Shown here: one piece after another, positions 12,774-25,980 of the stretch
How the letters are laid out: every line of letters begins with the position of its first letter
Numbering within the stretch: the first letter of the stretch is position 1
From: Setoptus koraiensis
Lineage: Eukaryota; Arthropoda
Direction: 5' to 3'
DNA: 64,000 nt
Assembly (NCBI GenBank): GCA_048013815.1
Contig: CM106585.1
Location: 4,712,001-4,776,000 of the forward strand
Notes under the pieces: generated by a model
What the model saw: only the letters and a program-made list of their open reading frames with translations
Database searches by the model: none
What the model was told of the DNA's origin: nothing
Translations under genes and position numbers: made by a program

Positions 12774-13160
12774 TCAATTCGAGGATTGTTTTGCATCCGG
12801 AATTTTTACCGTCTTTTTTTTCATGTCGATCTGATCTGTGATCTTTTGATTCAAATGAACTAATTTCTCATTGAAAGCGCCCAAGTTCGATTTGAAATCC
12901 TTGACCGATGCCTCTCTTCTGCTCCAATCGGCCTGTGATGCATCTAGTCCCTCTTTGAATTTTTTCAATTTTTCGTTAATTGTTGCACTGTCTTTGGGCA
13001 TGAAATTCCTCAACAAAGATAAGCTCTCTCCGGTGGCCGATCCATCATCTTTCGATTGTTGCTCCTCCACCGAACCGCATGCAACAAATATTGCCAACAA
13101 TGCAGTTGCCAATGTTAACACAGCCAGCAGCAACAACGGATATTTACTCGCAAAGCTCAT
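12774..13160 (-). CDS. Small secreted helical protein, 128 aa (cluster member 4)
   Basis: Unknown family. The N-terminal hydrophobic segment (residues about 8-28, LLLLAVLTLATALLAIFVAC) is a signal peptide or anchor. A Ser/Gly-rich linker follows, then a charged helix-prone region (about 55-115) with repeated Leu/Phe/Ile heptad positions and a basic end. The layout matches the 117-, 102- and 99-aa neighbours though sequence similarity is slight, as in fast-evolving secreted families. Signal peptide and clean flanks support it. Its upstream region has only a weak TATA-like word near 13247. Confidence 0.6.
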   Translation of the reverse strand: MSFASKYPLLLLAVLTLATALLAIFVACGSVEEQQSKDDGSATGESLSLLRNFMPKDSATINEKLKKFKEGLDASQADWSRREASVKDFKSNLGAFNEKLVHLNQKITDQIDMKKKTVKIPDAKQSSN

Positions 13161-13490
13161 TGTTACGCGATTGTAGTAGAAAATATGCTGAAGTATAGTG
13201 AGGACAGATTTTGCAATTCTGATAATTTTGTGCAGAATCGAAAAACTATATTTTTCAATGTAGCAACTAGAGTAACTAGAGCGTGCCGACTGAATATCGA
13301 ACCGAGCATTTTGTTCATTCTATTTTTACACATTTAATTTATTCTACCGATCAAGTGGAGCAAGAAATCCTAAAGTCCAAATAAAATGGCTCTTCAGAGG
13401 TTGATCGGAGAACAAGAACAGTGAAATGAATGTTGACGAAAAGGCTGGGAGAAAGGTCTAGCTAATCATTAGATTTTTTTATTTTTTTAT

Positions 13491-13790
13491 TCAGGCTTTC
13501 ACCAATGACGCAATTTCATTCTCCAAACCTCGAATAAGATCTTCCAAGTCAGATATCATTGCTTCTTGTTCTTTAATGTCCTCTGGCTCTATTTTTCCGT
13601 ATTTATCTTGTGATTCCGCTGGACTCTCCTTCATCTCTATCAGCTCCTCGTTGAACATTTCGAGAGTTCTTTTAGCCAAATCCAATTGTTGTTTTTTATC
13701 TTTCAAATCGGATTCAAGACCTGAATCGACGGCTGAGACGAAACAACATAACGTGCTTAACAAGGCCAAATAGACTAACAAATTTGACAT
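13491..13790 (-). CDS. Small secreted coiled-coil protein, 99 aa (cluster member 5)
   Basis: Unknown family. A textbook signal peptide (MSNLLVYLALLSTLCCFVSA, cleavage after about residue 20) precedes an acidic two-helix layout: about 22-55 and about 68-97 are helix-prone and separated by a Pro/Ser/Gly segment, suggesting a helical hairpin. Small secreted helical-hairpin proteins occur in mite allergen groups 5/21, but I see no convincing sequence match, so that is only an analogy. A TATAAATA box (13984-13991) and a TCAGACT word lie about 190 bp upstream. Confidence 0.65.
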   Translation of the reverse strand: MSNLLVYLALLSTLCCFVSAVDSGLESDLKDKKQQLDLAKRTLEMFNEELIEMKESPAESQDKYGKIEPEDIKEQEAMISDLEDLIRGLENEIASLVKA

Positions 13791-13971
13791 AGTTAATTTC
13801 TTTTCGTGTGTTCTTTTCTATGTATTTATTAGTTACGATTTGAGATCCAGCTCTTTGGATGATTGATGACTATATGACGACAGTTCGAAGTTGTTTTAGA
13901 CATTCATAGTATGAACAGTTCAAAAGCTTCTCCACAAAATCAACAAATGCTTTCCGAAAATCGCACAGTCT

Positions 13972-13991
13972 AGTCTGAAGATCTATTTATA
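13972..13991 (-). promoter_or_regulatory. TATA box plus TCAGACT word for the 99-aa gene
   Basis: TATATAAATAGATC then TTCAGACT on the minus strand, the same arrangement as upstream of the 102-aa gene. Confidence 0.55.
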
Positions 13992-14189
13992 TATTTTTTC
14001 ACAAAGATATACAAATAGTAATGAAGGCATGTTTTTTGGTGATTAAAATAGCAATTGTACTCGGAGTCAATCAAGAGTGGCAAAAAGTATGTAAAATATG
14101 TATATTTGTCGTCTATTTTTGCCCATTCTCGAACATCTACAGGTTGATTTGGGGCGAATCCACTGTGGGCACCACCAACTTTCAATTTT

Positions 14190-17100
14190 TTGTTTTATTA
14201 TTTCTCCCTGTTTTGCTACGATTATCTCGAGGACGATTGATCCAAATTTGGCGAGTTTTTGGCAACATATCCGAGGGACTGTTGATAAATCTGTGGCTTT
14301 CTCTTCTGGGGACATGCTGAAATTGAACATCAACAGGATAATTGAAGTTTCCCTTTTACAAAGAGGATTAATTTCAGACATTTTTCGTAGCGAGATCAGT
14401 GATGCTACCTGGCCATCAGTATTTCTAAATGTCTATCGCTCACGCTGTCCGCAGCAACTGTATTTGGACAACCCATTTTTCAATTTTTTTACTTTGCGAT
14501 ATATATTCCTTTGTTTGAGGCTATTCTGCGTGATTTCTTCTCGTGATTGCTTGCTCATGATCGGAACTACCAGTGAGGATTCGCTGCTCTGTGTCACTTC
14601 CAGGGAAATTCTATTCATCCTGATCTCTGATGATGGGCCTCGTAAGCACCTTCTGCAATGAAATCTTCGTCGTCCCCATCTACCGGGTTCAGCTCTATTA
14701 GTTTATGAAAAACTAAGTGGTTCATAATTCCAAGTTCGTATTAGTTGGTATTGATTACAGTATTCAGCTATGCTGAGAATGAATTCGAAAAAAAGAATCA
14801 GATTATTTTGATTCGGTGAGCCAGTAGATAATTTCAACTTGGAAAATTCCGAACAGAATGGCAAGATTATTTTGGAAATTCAGATTAACGCTCAAATCAG
14901 TCTAATATTCCCTTAGACAATGGCCCTAAGTCAGAGTCTCTGACGCATGGTGAGATTATTCAGAGATCGATAACTGAATTACAAAGTGTTGCGGATTATT
15001 ACATTAGATCGCGCGACGACCCGTCCAGTAATAATAGCAACCATAAACTTGAAGCAGAGTAACTAGATCTCCCATGGACACTGGAGCTGCTTGAATGGCT
15101 ATGTATTATTCAGATCAAATTATAAAAGTTCGACGCTCTAGATGGCTAGACAATTGACAGGGCCCCTAAAAAAGGCTCAAAGCTCCAACTGCTTGTCGTA
15201 CAGTCTAGCTGAACGAACATTAGCATAGAGATTATAATGTTGTGTATAGTAGTCAGTGGACTGGCCAGATTAATTAGATTGAATTGAAATATGTGCGGTT
15301 GACTGTGGTTAGAGTTGATTTTGTGCCAGATGAGAGAGATGAGATTGTGTTTACAATTTGTTTGTCAATTACGATAGCTCGAACCAACGACACGATCAAG
15401 CCCACAGCGAATAGTCTAGGTATAGCTTATCAACAAAGAGAAAGAGAGTGTGACCTTCGAATACTAATCGACATGGACCAAAACAAACAGATTAAATAGC
15501 CCTCTGCTCGCTTGAACCATAGTTGCCAGCACAATGAGATAGGCACCCCGTTGAGCCGTTTCCGTTGATTGTATCAAATCAATTGTGTGCTGGCCCCACT
15601 CATGACCGCCTACATCGTGAATGGGCCCAACAAATAAAAGGCTTAGGCCAGTAACCTTCTTCGTTGGACTGGACCATGGTCGTAAGTGTGGGCCCCGTTT
15701 ACGTAACAATGCCAAGATCAAATTACGATAAGCTCTCTACAACACTGCTAATATTACTATGCGTGAGAATTATTGAGGCAAAACTATTATTAGATAGTTT
15801 GCCCAGCCGCAGAGAGTATTTAGCAGATATTAGCATCATGTATTGGACGCGCTGCAAATTGCACCAAAGAGTTTTGGTATTTTTTCTTTGCCTCCAGAGC
15901 CGAATCAAACAAGTGCAGCGACCCAAAGCACAGAGACTGCCACTTCTCAGCTTGTTCAGTGAGGTTTGCACTTTAATTAATCTCATGTTTCTTTGGTCGA
16001 CAATCTGAGATTACCCTATTGTCTTGCCAGATTTTGGAGCACGCCAGCCCGCCATTTTTGCTTTCCATGCGTTAGTTGTGTGAGAATGAGTGGCGCCAGT
16101 CATTGGACCATTGTGGCTAATAGTCAAACCGAGACGAAACAGTATCTCTTGGAATTGTGACGACGAAATCTCAGACGTGCTCGCTCAATTGTTGGGGCTC
16201 GAGCAAATCGCTTGTTGGCTGACACAAAATTAACATTGTTGGCTCTCATCTAGAACAGATTTAGCAATGGTAATCCGATTAAAACTAAGACTGGCAAGCG
16301 TTGCCAGGCTGTTGCTGTAGTTAAATTTAATCCACTTACTTAGTCCACCAGACGAAACTTAAATGTACCCACCAGTCTGAACGAATGCGGCTGGCTTTCT
16401 GGTTGTGTGTTTGATTTGCGCGCCAGCGCTCTCTATTAGTCTATTCTTTCTTTCGCTTGTTAGTACTTTTGGGTACTTTTGGCCTCGGGCGCCGCATCTG
16501 ACGGCACCGGTGGGGCGCCGGCGACGACCCAGATGCAATTATGAGCGCTCGGGCATCAATGTCAGGGGACAGCCAACGAGGACAAAACTTTTTGCAGAGT
16601 TAACTTACACACTATTGCAAGCAATATAAATGCGATAGTTGCACTGACTAAGTGGATTTGTATCAGCTTATGAGAGTCGGGTCTTGATTGCGCCCATTGC
16701 TCGCCCATTGGGCGCCGCGTGAGACAGTGAGCCAATGGTATAAATTTGCGCGCCTCTGCAAAACTTTGCCAGACGCTGAAGGCAATAAAAATCTTTGGCT
16801 TGTATAAGAGAGCAAATCGATCGATATTAGCGACACAGCTATCGGGTTGTGCGCGAATACAAAGACTTTTGGCCAGTCTTTTGGCGCAATTTTGACGCCG
16901 CCGCTTGTAAGTGTGCCAGTTGTATGTTTGTTGTGCTCAATAATTTTGTAGCCGAATAAAATCATTTACCCCTTATGCAAATGATTTTATTTTATCCGCT
17001 TTCTCTCGCGCTAGCCACACTGGCTGCTTGCAACTGCAATAAGTTGTCTCTGGCAAATATATGTATATATATTCACGTTGCTGCGTCGGGCCCCTGTCGC

Positions 17101-20100
17101 ACGGTCTTTGTTTGTGCTCGCAATAGTTAACTGAGTTTGCTGTGGTATATGGGAGTCATCAGTTGAACTCGCTCTCCCTCGCCGTTAGACAGTGAGCTTA
17201 GCGCCGGGTATTAATAGGGCTACAAGGATAAAGTTGTGTGCCCACTGATGGCTGGCCCCATTGGCCCCATTGGCTTGCTAGCCGGCGCGCACATTATCAC
17301 AATTGCTGTGCCGTTGGATTACATAGATGCGATTGGGCCGCTGGCAGGATGTCGCGGCGGTTGTTGCATCTTTTGAAAGCCATTACTAATTCCATTTATT
17401 TTCAATCTCAACTAATGTATCATTAATCTTGAATACCACCACCCATCCTAATGCGGCCCCACTCTGGCAGCCTGCCCCGTTTCACTCCCACCCGCTCGCT
17501 CTGTATAATAACTTGCCCATTATAACTGCTCTGTCTTCTCCGTCTCGCCAGCTCTTATCGACGACCTCTCGTTGTGTGTGTGTGTGGCGTATATTTGAGA
17601 CTTGTCGCTAGCTGTGTTGTCGCTGCAAATGTTGATCCGAGAAGCGAGAATAATCGTCAATACCATTAGATCTTCTTATCGTTCATTCGCAAATTTAACA
17701 TGGACCAGATAACGCTTCCGGCTAGTGCAAATTGCACGCAACTAACCATGGTCTGAGCACCACAACGACGACAACCTCCCTGGCTGGACTCGTGCCCAAT
17801 GATATACAACAACTGTGATATACAAGCAAGAAAGTGATAATCACATACTGCAACGAAAATTGCGAATTGCGCCCAGAATTCACATTGGCGAGCTCGCGGC
17901 CAACAAACCTGGCTCGGGCCGAGCCACAGCCCAAGCCATGGGTTTGGCCTGTCACTTTTGCGGCGCACAATAGATAAGATCAATTGGGGGCTCGGTGCAA
18001 CCCGAGTGCAACGTTCAGAGATAAAGGCTCGCGACCACAGACGGGCCCCAGTGTTGGGCCCACAACGAGTCTAGCTGCTAGACTCTAGCTGCAACAAGCG
18101 GCGGCGAAACCAGAAAGTCCAGCATAGCTATCTATGAATAAATATTTTCGGACAATTTTTCGACAACTGATTTCTGAGCTTTTTTCCGCCACGTTTGCCC
18201 AATAGAAGCCTAATGGAAGCCGAATGGAAGCCGAAATCCGCCTGCCAGCCGATGCTCGCGAAACTCAGTCGTGCGCAAACGCCCCGAGAAAGTTCACACG
18301 TGAAGCTTTCGGCAAGCGATTTTGGGCAAATCTTAAATCTAATTCGAGCCGAAAACATTCTATAAAATGGTTGCTGCGCCGGATCTCTCTTGATTTGATT
18401 CAATATCTGGCCTGCTCCTTGGCGCGCCAGCAACGACTCGTTCTTCGCTTTCTGCGTCGCCCACTCGCTGGCTCGCCGTCCGGACGGAAATGAACCAGAT
18501 TGAATATTGTGTATATGGCAACAATGTTTGCGAATCCGGTAATTTTATTGATGTAGCCAGTGGCGATGCGTTTGGGCCAAGACACAGCGAACAGATTGGG
18601 GCCGGGCGCGCATAGCCGCTATTGGCGAGATATGTTGACAATTGGATTTGTTTCATTTGCATTGTATGACATTGTCGTGGCGAACGCGCCGGTGCGCCCA
18701 TGAATAGTGATAAAAGTAAAAGTAATCATGCGGCCATGATGGCTTGCGCACCTATATGATGACATATAACATAGGCAGCAAGATGGAATTGGAATGGTAA
18801 CGTAAGAGAATTATTATATAGTTATAGTTTGGCGCGATATTGGCGCCGATACAAACCAAACTGCACACAATCTAGTGACGCAACCAACTGCGCCGAGCTA
18901 ACCAAGTTTAGCTGGCCGCTGACTTGGCCGACTTGGCCAGCTTCGGGGGCAAATTGAAAAATAATAATGGCGGTGTTGGCGCATTGCCACCGCCGCCAAT
19001 AGACAAATATAATGGCTATTACATAATGCAATTTGGCTCACCTCGCCGCCACGGCCGTAATGTTTGCTGGCCGGCTGGCACGGTGGCGCTTATTGCCTGG
19101 CGAGTCCATCTTTTATCTATTTATTTTCGCGTTTTGCACACACTCGCCTCAACATGGCGCGGCATCGCTGGCTGGCTGGCTGACTGGCCGGCTGGCTGGC
19201 CGCCGCAATCTGGCCTCTGTGCTCGCCGCCGGGCCCCAAAGATATTTCGGCGCGCGCGGCCGGGTCCTGTTGCCCTGTTTGGCGTGCCGGCGACGTCGTG
19301 GTGTTTGCGGCCATTGATTGACTGATAACGATGTGATCATTCATCTACACACGTAGCAATTTTATTGCGGCGCCCGAGCGCGCCCGCTCATGAGATCATC
19401 ATCACACGAATGTGTGTGTGTGTATTATTATCGTCAAGAGGACCCGCTGGCAGCCACTTCGATCCACTTCCAATTGGCCGCCCGCGCGGCTGTGCGGTGC
19501 GGCACGGGCGGGCGGCATCTCGCCAGCGCGCCGTCACTTAAACCAGCGTTAGAATGAAATTTTTCGATACCGTTCCTATACGTCATCATCGAGGCGAAAT
19601 GGGCGCAAATGGCCCAATGGTAATTGGTGACCATCTATCTCTTGGGGCCGGCGCTGTTTGACGATTGTTGCCCGCCGCCATGTTTGTTGTCGTGCGTTTC
19701 GGGCGGGCGCCGTTCGTGATCGCACACAACGACCGCACCGCACCAAATTGAGCCGCGCCGAGCCGCACCGAGCCCCACCAAACGCCAATGCATTAATGGG
19801 CCCGTCGGCCGGCCAGCCAGGGGCGCCGCGATCGCGCACCAACGCCACCGAGAGGCGCGACAGGCGAGCGTGCAGAAAAGAAGCCACAATAATGATCAAT
19901 TCAATCTAGAGGAAATGAAGCGTTTAAATCGAGAAGGAATAAGAAAAACAACGACGCCCGAAGAGGAGAGTGCGCCCGCGAAATGCATTCAGCTGCAGCC
20001 ATCAGCGAGCTTGCCAATGGGCAGCTCGCCAGGCTGTCTGGCTGTGCCTGCAGCGTCAACGGCGCCCCTACAGTCGGGCCCCGAAATCCATTCATGGTGT

Positions 20101-20490
20101 TCATGGCGTGGCATGTTGGCAACTGGCGCGGCGGCATTGTTGTTGACCTTCGGCGTCCATATCTCTGGCAGCTCGCCTCGGCATCGGCTCGCCACTCAGT
20201 TCGAACTCGACTCCGTCTCGTTCTCTCACTCGGTTCTCTCACTCGGTGTGCCATCTTCGATAAAATGCGCCCCTTCGTTTGTTTCATGGCGCGCGCACAC
20301 TTTTTTATTTCTAGAAGAACAGAATTAGTTGCTCGTGCTTGCCGATTGGGCTCGCCTCTGGCTTGCCCGACACGCCATTGGCCATATCCTAGCCACTAGC
20401 CCAACGAAACCAATAGAGCACCAGCGAAACCGATGCGACCATTCCGATTGTTGCAACAGTGCGAGCCATTGACAAGCATTGGCCGGTGGA
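14190..20490. other. Gene-poor, partly CpG-rich DNA upstream of the scaffold gene
   Basis: No supported coding region. Frames at 14.1-14.7 kb are open on both strands but carry no recognisable domain. From about 16.4 to 20.4 kb the sequence is rich in GCGC, GGCC and GGGCCC words. It may hold regulatory DNA or upstream exons of the scaffold gene, but I cannot identify any. Confidence 0.5.
16956..16992. repeat. Perfect 13-bp hairpin with octamer-like word in the loop
   Basis: AATAAAATCATTT and its exact reverse complement are separated by 11 bases. The junction reads ATGCAAAT, an octamer motif of the POU type. AT-rich arms make chance formation possible. Confidence 0.6.
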
Positions 20491-20495
20491 CATTT

Positions 20496-20536
20496 TATAA
20501 ATACGAAGCCGCCAGCCGCAAAAGTCCAAAATCAGT
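20496..20536 (+). promoter_or_regulatory. Candidate core promoter of the scaffold gene
   Basis: TATAAATA at 20496-20503 and a TCAGTT initiator-like word at 20532, about 36 bp apart (slightly longer than typical) and about 365 bp before the ATG at 20899. If used, the transcript starts directly before the exon with the first visible PDZ domain, giving an isoform without upstream domains. Confidence 0.4.
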
Positions 20537-20898
20537 TTGAATTGAACATCGGCGCACAAGCCGCAACCAGCAACATAATAACAATAATCCAGACTAATCT
20601 TTCATTGTTTCCTCTGTCTGTCTGCCTCTATTTCCAATCCGTGATCCTCGGCTGCTTCAATGGTTACTCGGATGTAAAACTGGCGCAAACAAACGTGCAA
20701 ACAAAACTGATGGCTTCATTCAATCACTACCATCATTTGTAATGCTACCACTAATGTTAACTAATTTTCGAACTCGCCAACGGCACCGTTGCGAACCGCG
20801 AAACGCACACAACTACCAACAAAACAACCATCGACAAAACGACAAAAACTACAACTGAAACAACAACATGATTATTGTAACGGCCAACAAATACCAAC

Positions 20899-23800
20899 AT
20901 GCATCGTCGGCGCCAGATCGTCATCGAGGGCCTAGAAGAGCCAGGGGGCGATTTAGGTTTAGCCATTAAAGGTGGAGCAGAGTATAACATACCCATTTAT
21001 GTCTCTCATATACTAGACGGCTCGTCGGCGTCTAGATCGGGTCTAAAAGTGGGCGACAGAATACTAAACATCAATGGACATGACACTTTTTACATGAGCC
21101 ATGATGAAGTCTGTGATTTGCTTAGAACCTCAAATAGATTATTATTATGGGTCAAATATTCCAGTTATGTGCCTTCAAATGCCAGCGCTCAGCTGAACAA
21201 CACCATCGACAACAACAACAACAACAGCAACAACATGACCAATAGTGATTTAAATGAGTCAACTTTTGAGTGCACCAATCAACAGCAAGCTACAATTAAA
21301 CAACAAAACGCCATTGGTCCATTGGACAACAGTACTAATTATCCAATCATAGGCCAGTCAGTGTCGAGCAGCCAGCAACAAACAACCAACAACAAACATG
21401 CGAGACCAGTAAGATTGTTCCGGTCCCAAGAGAATCTGCTAGAGAATTCAGATTATGCAAGAACTGTACTCAACGATACACGAAGACCTTTAATGGGTGG
21501 CCAATATTTAGGTGCTACTAGCTCTAACTATAATTTGTTACAGCCGAAACAAGATCCAATCAACGGATATCAAGACATTTTCGGCCGTTACAGAGAATAC
21601 CCACGAAAACATTCAAATAATTTCGGTAAGTAATTCTACCCTCGATATCTATTCCCTTTGGTCACTTTGCCGTGATTTTCGGGCCATATTTGGAAACTCT
21701 TGCGCTTTGTTGATGATGCACCACTCCGATTCGTGCGGACTTGTTTCGTTCTGATCAGAATAACTGTCACTTGATCGATTCGCTATTACGAATTGACTCC
21801 ACTCTGTCAATCATGCTCGTTTTTTTCAGCTGACCAAAAAACTGTGTGTCAGGCTGAAAAAATTATTTATAGCGCTTGGTTGGTTATAGGGAGAGAGAGA
21901 GAGCTGAAATATACGAAATAAATCCAATATGGAAATTTCGGTGAGCTTCTACTGGCTATGGTGCTACAATTGCCAGTGGAGGCCGGTTATTAGGACAATG
22001 CAAGTTGATTTCTCTTGAAATTTGTCACAGACATGTGATGCACTAAAGTTGGCCGCTTAAATTGATTATAATTCTTTGATTTTCTTTTTTTTTTTTCGCA
22101 GTCGGCGAATACCAGCATCGGAACAGAAGTGCTTCAGCATCTTGGTTGAACGATGACAGTAGACGATATCTTTCGACACACAGCAACGCCTATTTGCCTC
22201 GTGATGGTCTCACAAGATATTTGAATGAACTGAATGCGTCGAATGAAAATTTCACCGGCAACGGCACTGAAACGAGAAGTCGGCGTGGAAAATTTGAATT
22301 GGCAAGCGACAAATTGAACAGCAGGCCAAGTGGCTCCTGCTACAGACAAAACAGAGCTATAACAAGACAATCGGCCAGCAATATTTACAACCCCGGCAAT
22401 ATTACTGATACGAGTGATACGGACGATGCGGACGACAACAATAATAATTACAACTATCATCATGGACCCTCGGATGCGTATCATTCGAGGGCACTGCAAC
22501 GAACAAGATTGGTGAGTCCATGCAAGAACAAACAAGCAACCAGCCAGCTGAATAGATTGACACACCGGCGCCAATCTCGACAATTTTATTCAAACAATAA
22601 ACATCAACGAGCCTCAATGAGTGATCCAGAAAACAATAGCTCTCTGAATGATTGTTTGACACCCTATTGCAACGACCTAAACAACATGAATGGCTGGCTG
22701 AATAGTAATTGTGACCAGTTAACCATTGGTGGCGGTAATTATGTAATGGGTTCCTTAGGTAGACGCAGCGATGATAGTGGCGTTCGAACAAACATTTACA
22801 CGCACACATTATATAATAATGAAGCAATAGCAGATAATTTAAATAACAAGTTTTACAATGGCCGTCCTTATCACCACCACCACCAGCAGCACCATCAACA
22901 ATTGAGGGCGCGTTCATCTTCGCCGACGGGGCGCGGTTGTGGGGCGCGTAATCGATCATTGTCGTTCTTAATCAATGATGACAACGCAAAAATAATGACC
23001 ACAACAACTAGAAGAAACAGTATGATAAGCAGTAGCGCGAGAAAAGACTTCGAAGAAGATGAACTAGTTCGCGATCATCTTAAACGCAACGACGATCTAC
23101 AATTTGAGATGGATTTTGACGCTCAAATGGCCAGATTGTTTACAGAGAGCGAGAGAATAGATTTTGCCTATTATCTGAATGAGTATGAAACTAAATCGTA
23201 TGGCATTCAATCGTTTATTAGATCCATCTATAACATGTTTGCGAGTTCGCCAGCTAGATATGAAATACTTTTTCGTTACGTTAGAAAATTAATTCAAGCC
23301 AGAGATGTTAAACATTTTGATGAGCTGCTGTTGTTATTTCAACAACAATATCCCTTTGGCACCAACAATGGCGACAACAATAGTTGCACGTTGCCGCCGC
23401 GACAACAGCAACAACAGCAACAACAACAGCAGCAACAACAACAACAGCAACAACTAGAGCAAATCTTGGTGTCTGGCGTGTCCGGCGCTGGCCCTATAAA
23501 GACATTGTCCGATCTTTACGGCCAGAGTTCGGACAAGAGCCCATTGAACAGCGGCAACCACAACCACAAACATATCAACACCAACACCAACAACCACAAC
23601 AATGGGCCCTTTAGCAATAACAATAAGATGGAATGGACCACTGACGGAGGCTATCAAGAGAATTCTGGACAGCGCCATCATCATCATCAAGCGGCGACCA
23701 ATCAGCGTCAACGTCAACGCGGCGCCCACAACTATAGCTCTAGCCACAGTAATCTCCATTTGCACCGGCCCCCGCCGCCACCGCCACCTATACCACGACC

Positions 23801-25557
23801 GAGGTCGTCATTCGATGAGGGCGCCTACTTCCATCACTCTAACTCGGTTGCTCATTTGGCTGGAATCAAGCTAAATAATAGTAATAATAATCAACGGTGT
23901 CAACAGAGTGGCGCTACCAGCGTTTATCCCTACTGTTACAAACAAGCTGACCACTACATTAATGGGCAATTCTGTGGCAGCAGCAGCAGCGACAACGTCA
24001 ATAAACTGACCACTGCCAACGACATTAGATTCCAGCAGCAGCAACAACAACAACAACAGCAACACCATCTTGACGCTGGCGCTGGATATAATCAGTTGAG
24101 AGGGACAATGACAAATGAAGGATCTATCTATCAAATGGATCAAACAGCACCTCGCAAAAACCAGCAGCAGCAGCGCCACCACCAACACCACCACCAGGGG
24201 GCGAGTAGTAGGCTCAGTGACAATAGCAACAACAATACGGCCCCAAATAGATACACCATTTCTAAGCAGGTTGTCACCGATATTGATAGCTATCGTCCAA
24301 TGATTGCGGCCAGCAATAGCATCAATGTCATTGAATTGGACGACGACTATCATCAAGACTACAGCCCTCACTACCAACAGCAGCAACACCACCACCACCA
24401 CCAACAACAACAGCAACCGCACCAACAACAACAGCCACATGTGCCAACTAACTACAACATTTTGCCGGCTGGTGAAATCAACCAAACTAGATCAAGATCA
24501 TCCAACATAAGTTACATAGATGACGTAACTAATGCAACTTTTGCAAACAACAGCAATAGACAGCTAGAACAAATAGATTACGCCACTGTCGAGCCAACAT
24601 CAATGCAAAATCGACAGCATTACAACCAATATAACGACAACAATAGTCTTTCTTCGCAGCCACAATTGACCGACGGAGGCCCTGTTAATCCAATCCAGCA
24701 TCAACGACAACAACAGCACCAGCACAATCAACGGTATAATCAGCAGCTAGATACAAACACCAATAACAGCCTGAACCCCTACGGGGGCCCGTATAGCGGC
24801 CAGACTTCTAGAACTGCCAGGCATCACCATCAGGTATCTGGTGGCAATGCCGCAAATAATCTTGCCGATCGCAACATTCCGCAAAGCAATGCACAATTAG
24901 CCACGGAACTGTCCTCCGAATCCATCGTGGCACCTCAGGCGATATCGCGACTGCCAACATCAGTGGCCGAACAGGTAATAATTAAAAGTAGTGCACCAGT
25001 CAAAACAAAGACTGAAAACGTGCAAATTCGTTGCCACTGCAGTCTCTCACGAATTATTTTCGAGCGAAAATTTACCCCCAAAAGAATTGTAAACTAACCT
25101 TTTTTTTCATTTTCCGAATTTTCTATTCTCTGTATGCGTCAATTTTCTACTGTCTGCGTCAATATGGCAAAACCCATTCATAACAAACGCAACATACGCA
25201 TCGCAGATGAAGGAACAAGCTAGCAACTATGTCAGTAGAAAGAATAGGCCAACCGGAAGCAGAATCAGACGAACATTGAAGGTTAAAATCAAAAAAAGCA
25301 AACCAATTCTGGGCATAGCCATTGAGGGCGGCTACAATGTTAGCGGTCAACTATTGCCCCGAATAGTTTGCGTACACGAGGATGGGGCCGCCTACGAATG
25401 CGGGATGTTGCGAGCTAGCGATCTGATTTTAGAGGTAAACGGCGAATCGACCGTCAATATGACACACGATGATATTGCCAAGACCATAGCCAACGCATAT
25501 TACCAGGACACTAGAAATTATATCGAGTTCCTAGTAGGCGAAAATGTGGTCGAATAG
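20899..25557 (+). CDS. dysc: Whirlin/dyschronic-type PDZ scaffold (PDZ - HHD - PDZ), 3 exons
   Basis: Exons inferred at 20899-21625, 22102-24974 and 25207-25557, with GT-AG introns and matching phases (1 and 0), giving about 1316 aa. Residues about 4-90 form a PDZ domain whose EPGGDLGLAIKGGAEY start resembles whirlin PDZ2. Residues about 577-655 are a harmonin-homology domain. Exon 3 (about 1221-1310) is a second PDZ domain like whirlin PDZ3. Between them lie long Asn/Gln/His-rich stretches with several polyglutamine tracts. In animals this family scaffolds ion channels and actin-linked complexes; Drosophila dyschronic acts in circadian output and at synapses. Whirlin's N-terminal HHD and PDZ1 are missing here; they may sit on unseen upstream exons or be absent from this isoform. 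AATAAA follows at 25623. Confidence 0.85.
23402..23459 (+). repeat. CAG/CAA polyglutamine tract in the scaffold gene
   Basis: About 18 glutamine codons of mixed CAA and CAG just after the harmonin-homology domain. Further shorter tracts occur near 24030-24063 and 24379-24435. Mixed codons lower slippage. Confidence 0.9.
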
Positions 25558-25622
25558 TCGCAGAAAAAATGCCTGGCATGTGACTAAAGTATTATATATT
25601 TTGGTTAATTGGTAAACCGTGC

Positions 25623-25628
25623 AATAAA
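25623..25628 (+). terminator. Poly(A) signal AATAAA of the scaffold gene
   Basis: AATAAA about 66 bp after the stop codon at 25557. Confidence 0.6.
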
Positions 25629-25980
25629 TGGCGCGTTGAGTCAAGTACAATATCAAGTAAAAATTTGTTTAACAATATTTTGCCTCCATGTAACTATACA
25701 TTATAAAGGCAAAAACACGAATCTACACTAACAAGCTCTTGTAAGTGTTCACAAATGGCATCATACAATTTTACAACGAAAACGAGCTTTTATCATCGAC
25801 CAAACCATACCAAAAATGGACATCACAACGACAACACTACTTAAGAGATGTTTAACTTTTAGAGTTCACAGTTCGAGCCTTAAATAAATTATATGATATG
25901 TTGTTTTCATAAGCCAACATATTGTAATTGTTGATTAATTGTGAGCCTTGCCGATCCGACAGTTATCATCAGCCACGTTC

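Noticed and set aside
14021-14661. Overlapping open frames on both strands at 14.0-14.7 kb
   Set aside because: Both strands are open, no domain and no leader; most likely AT-rich chance frames.
22134-24485. Long minus-strand frames opposite the scaffold gene
   Set aside because: They mirror the CAA/CAG/AAC-rich coding strand (GTT/GTC repeats) and give Val/Leu-rich nonsense; no domain.
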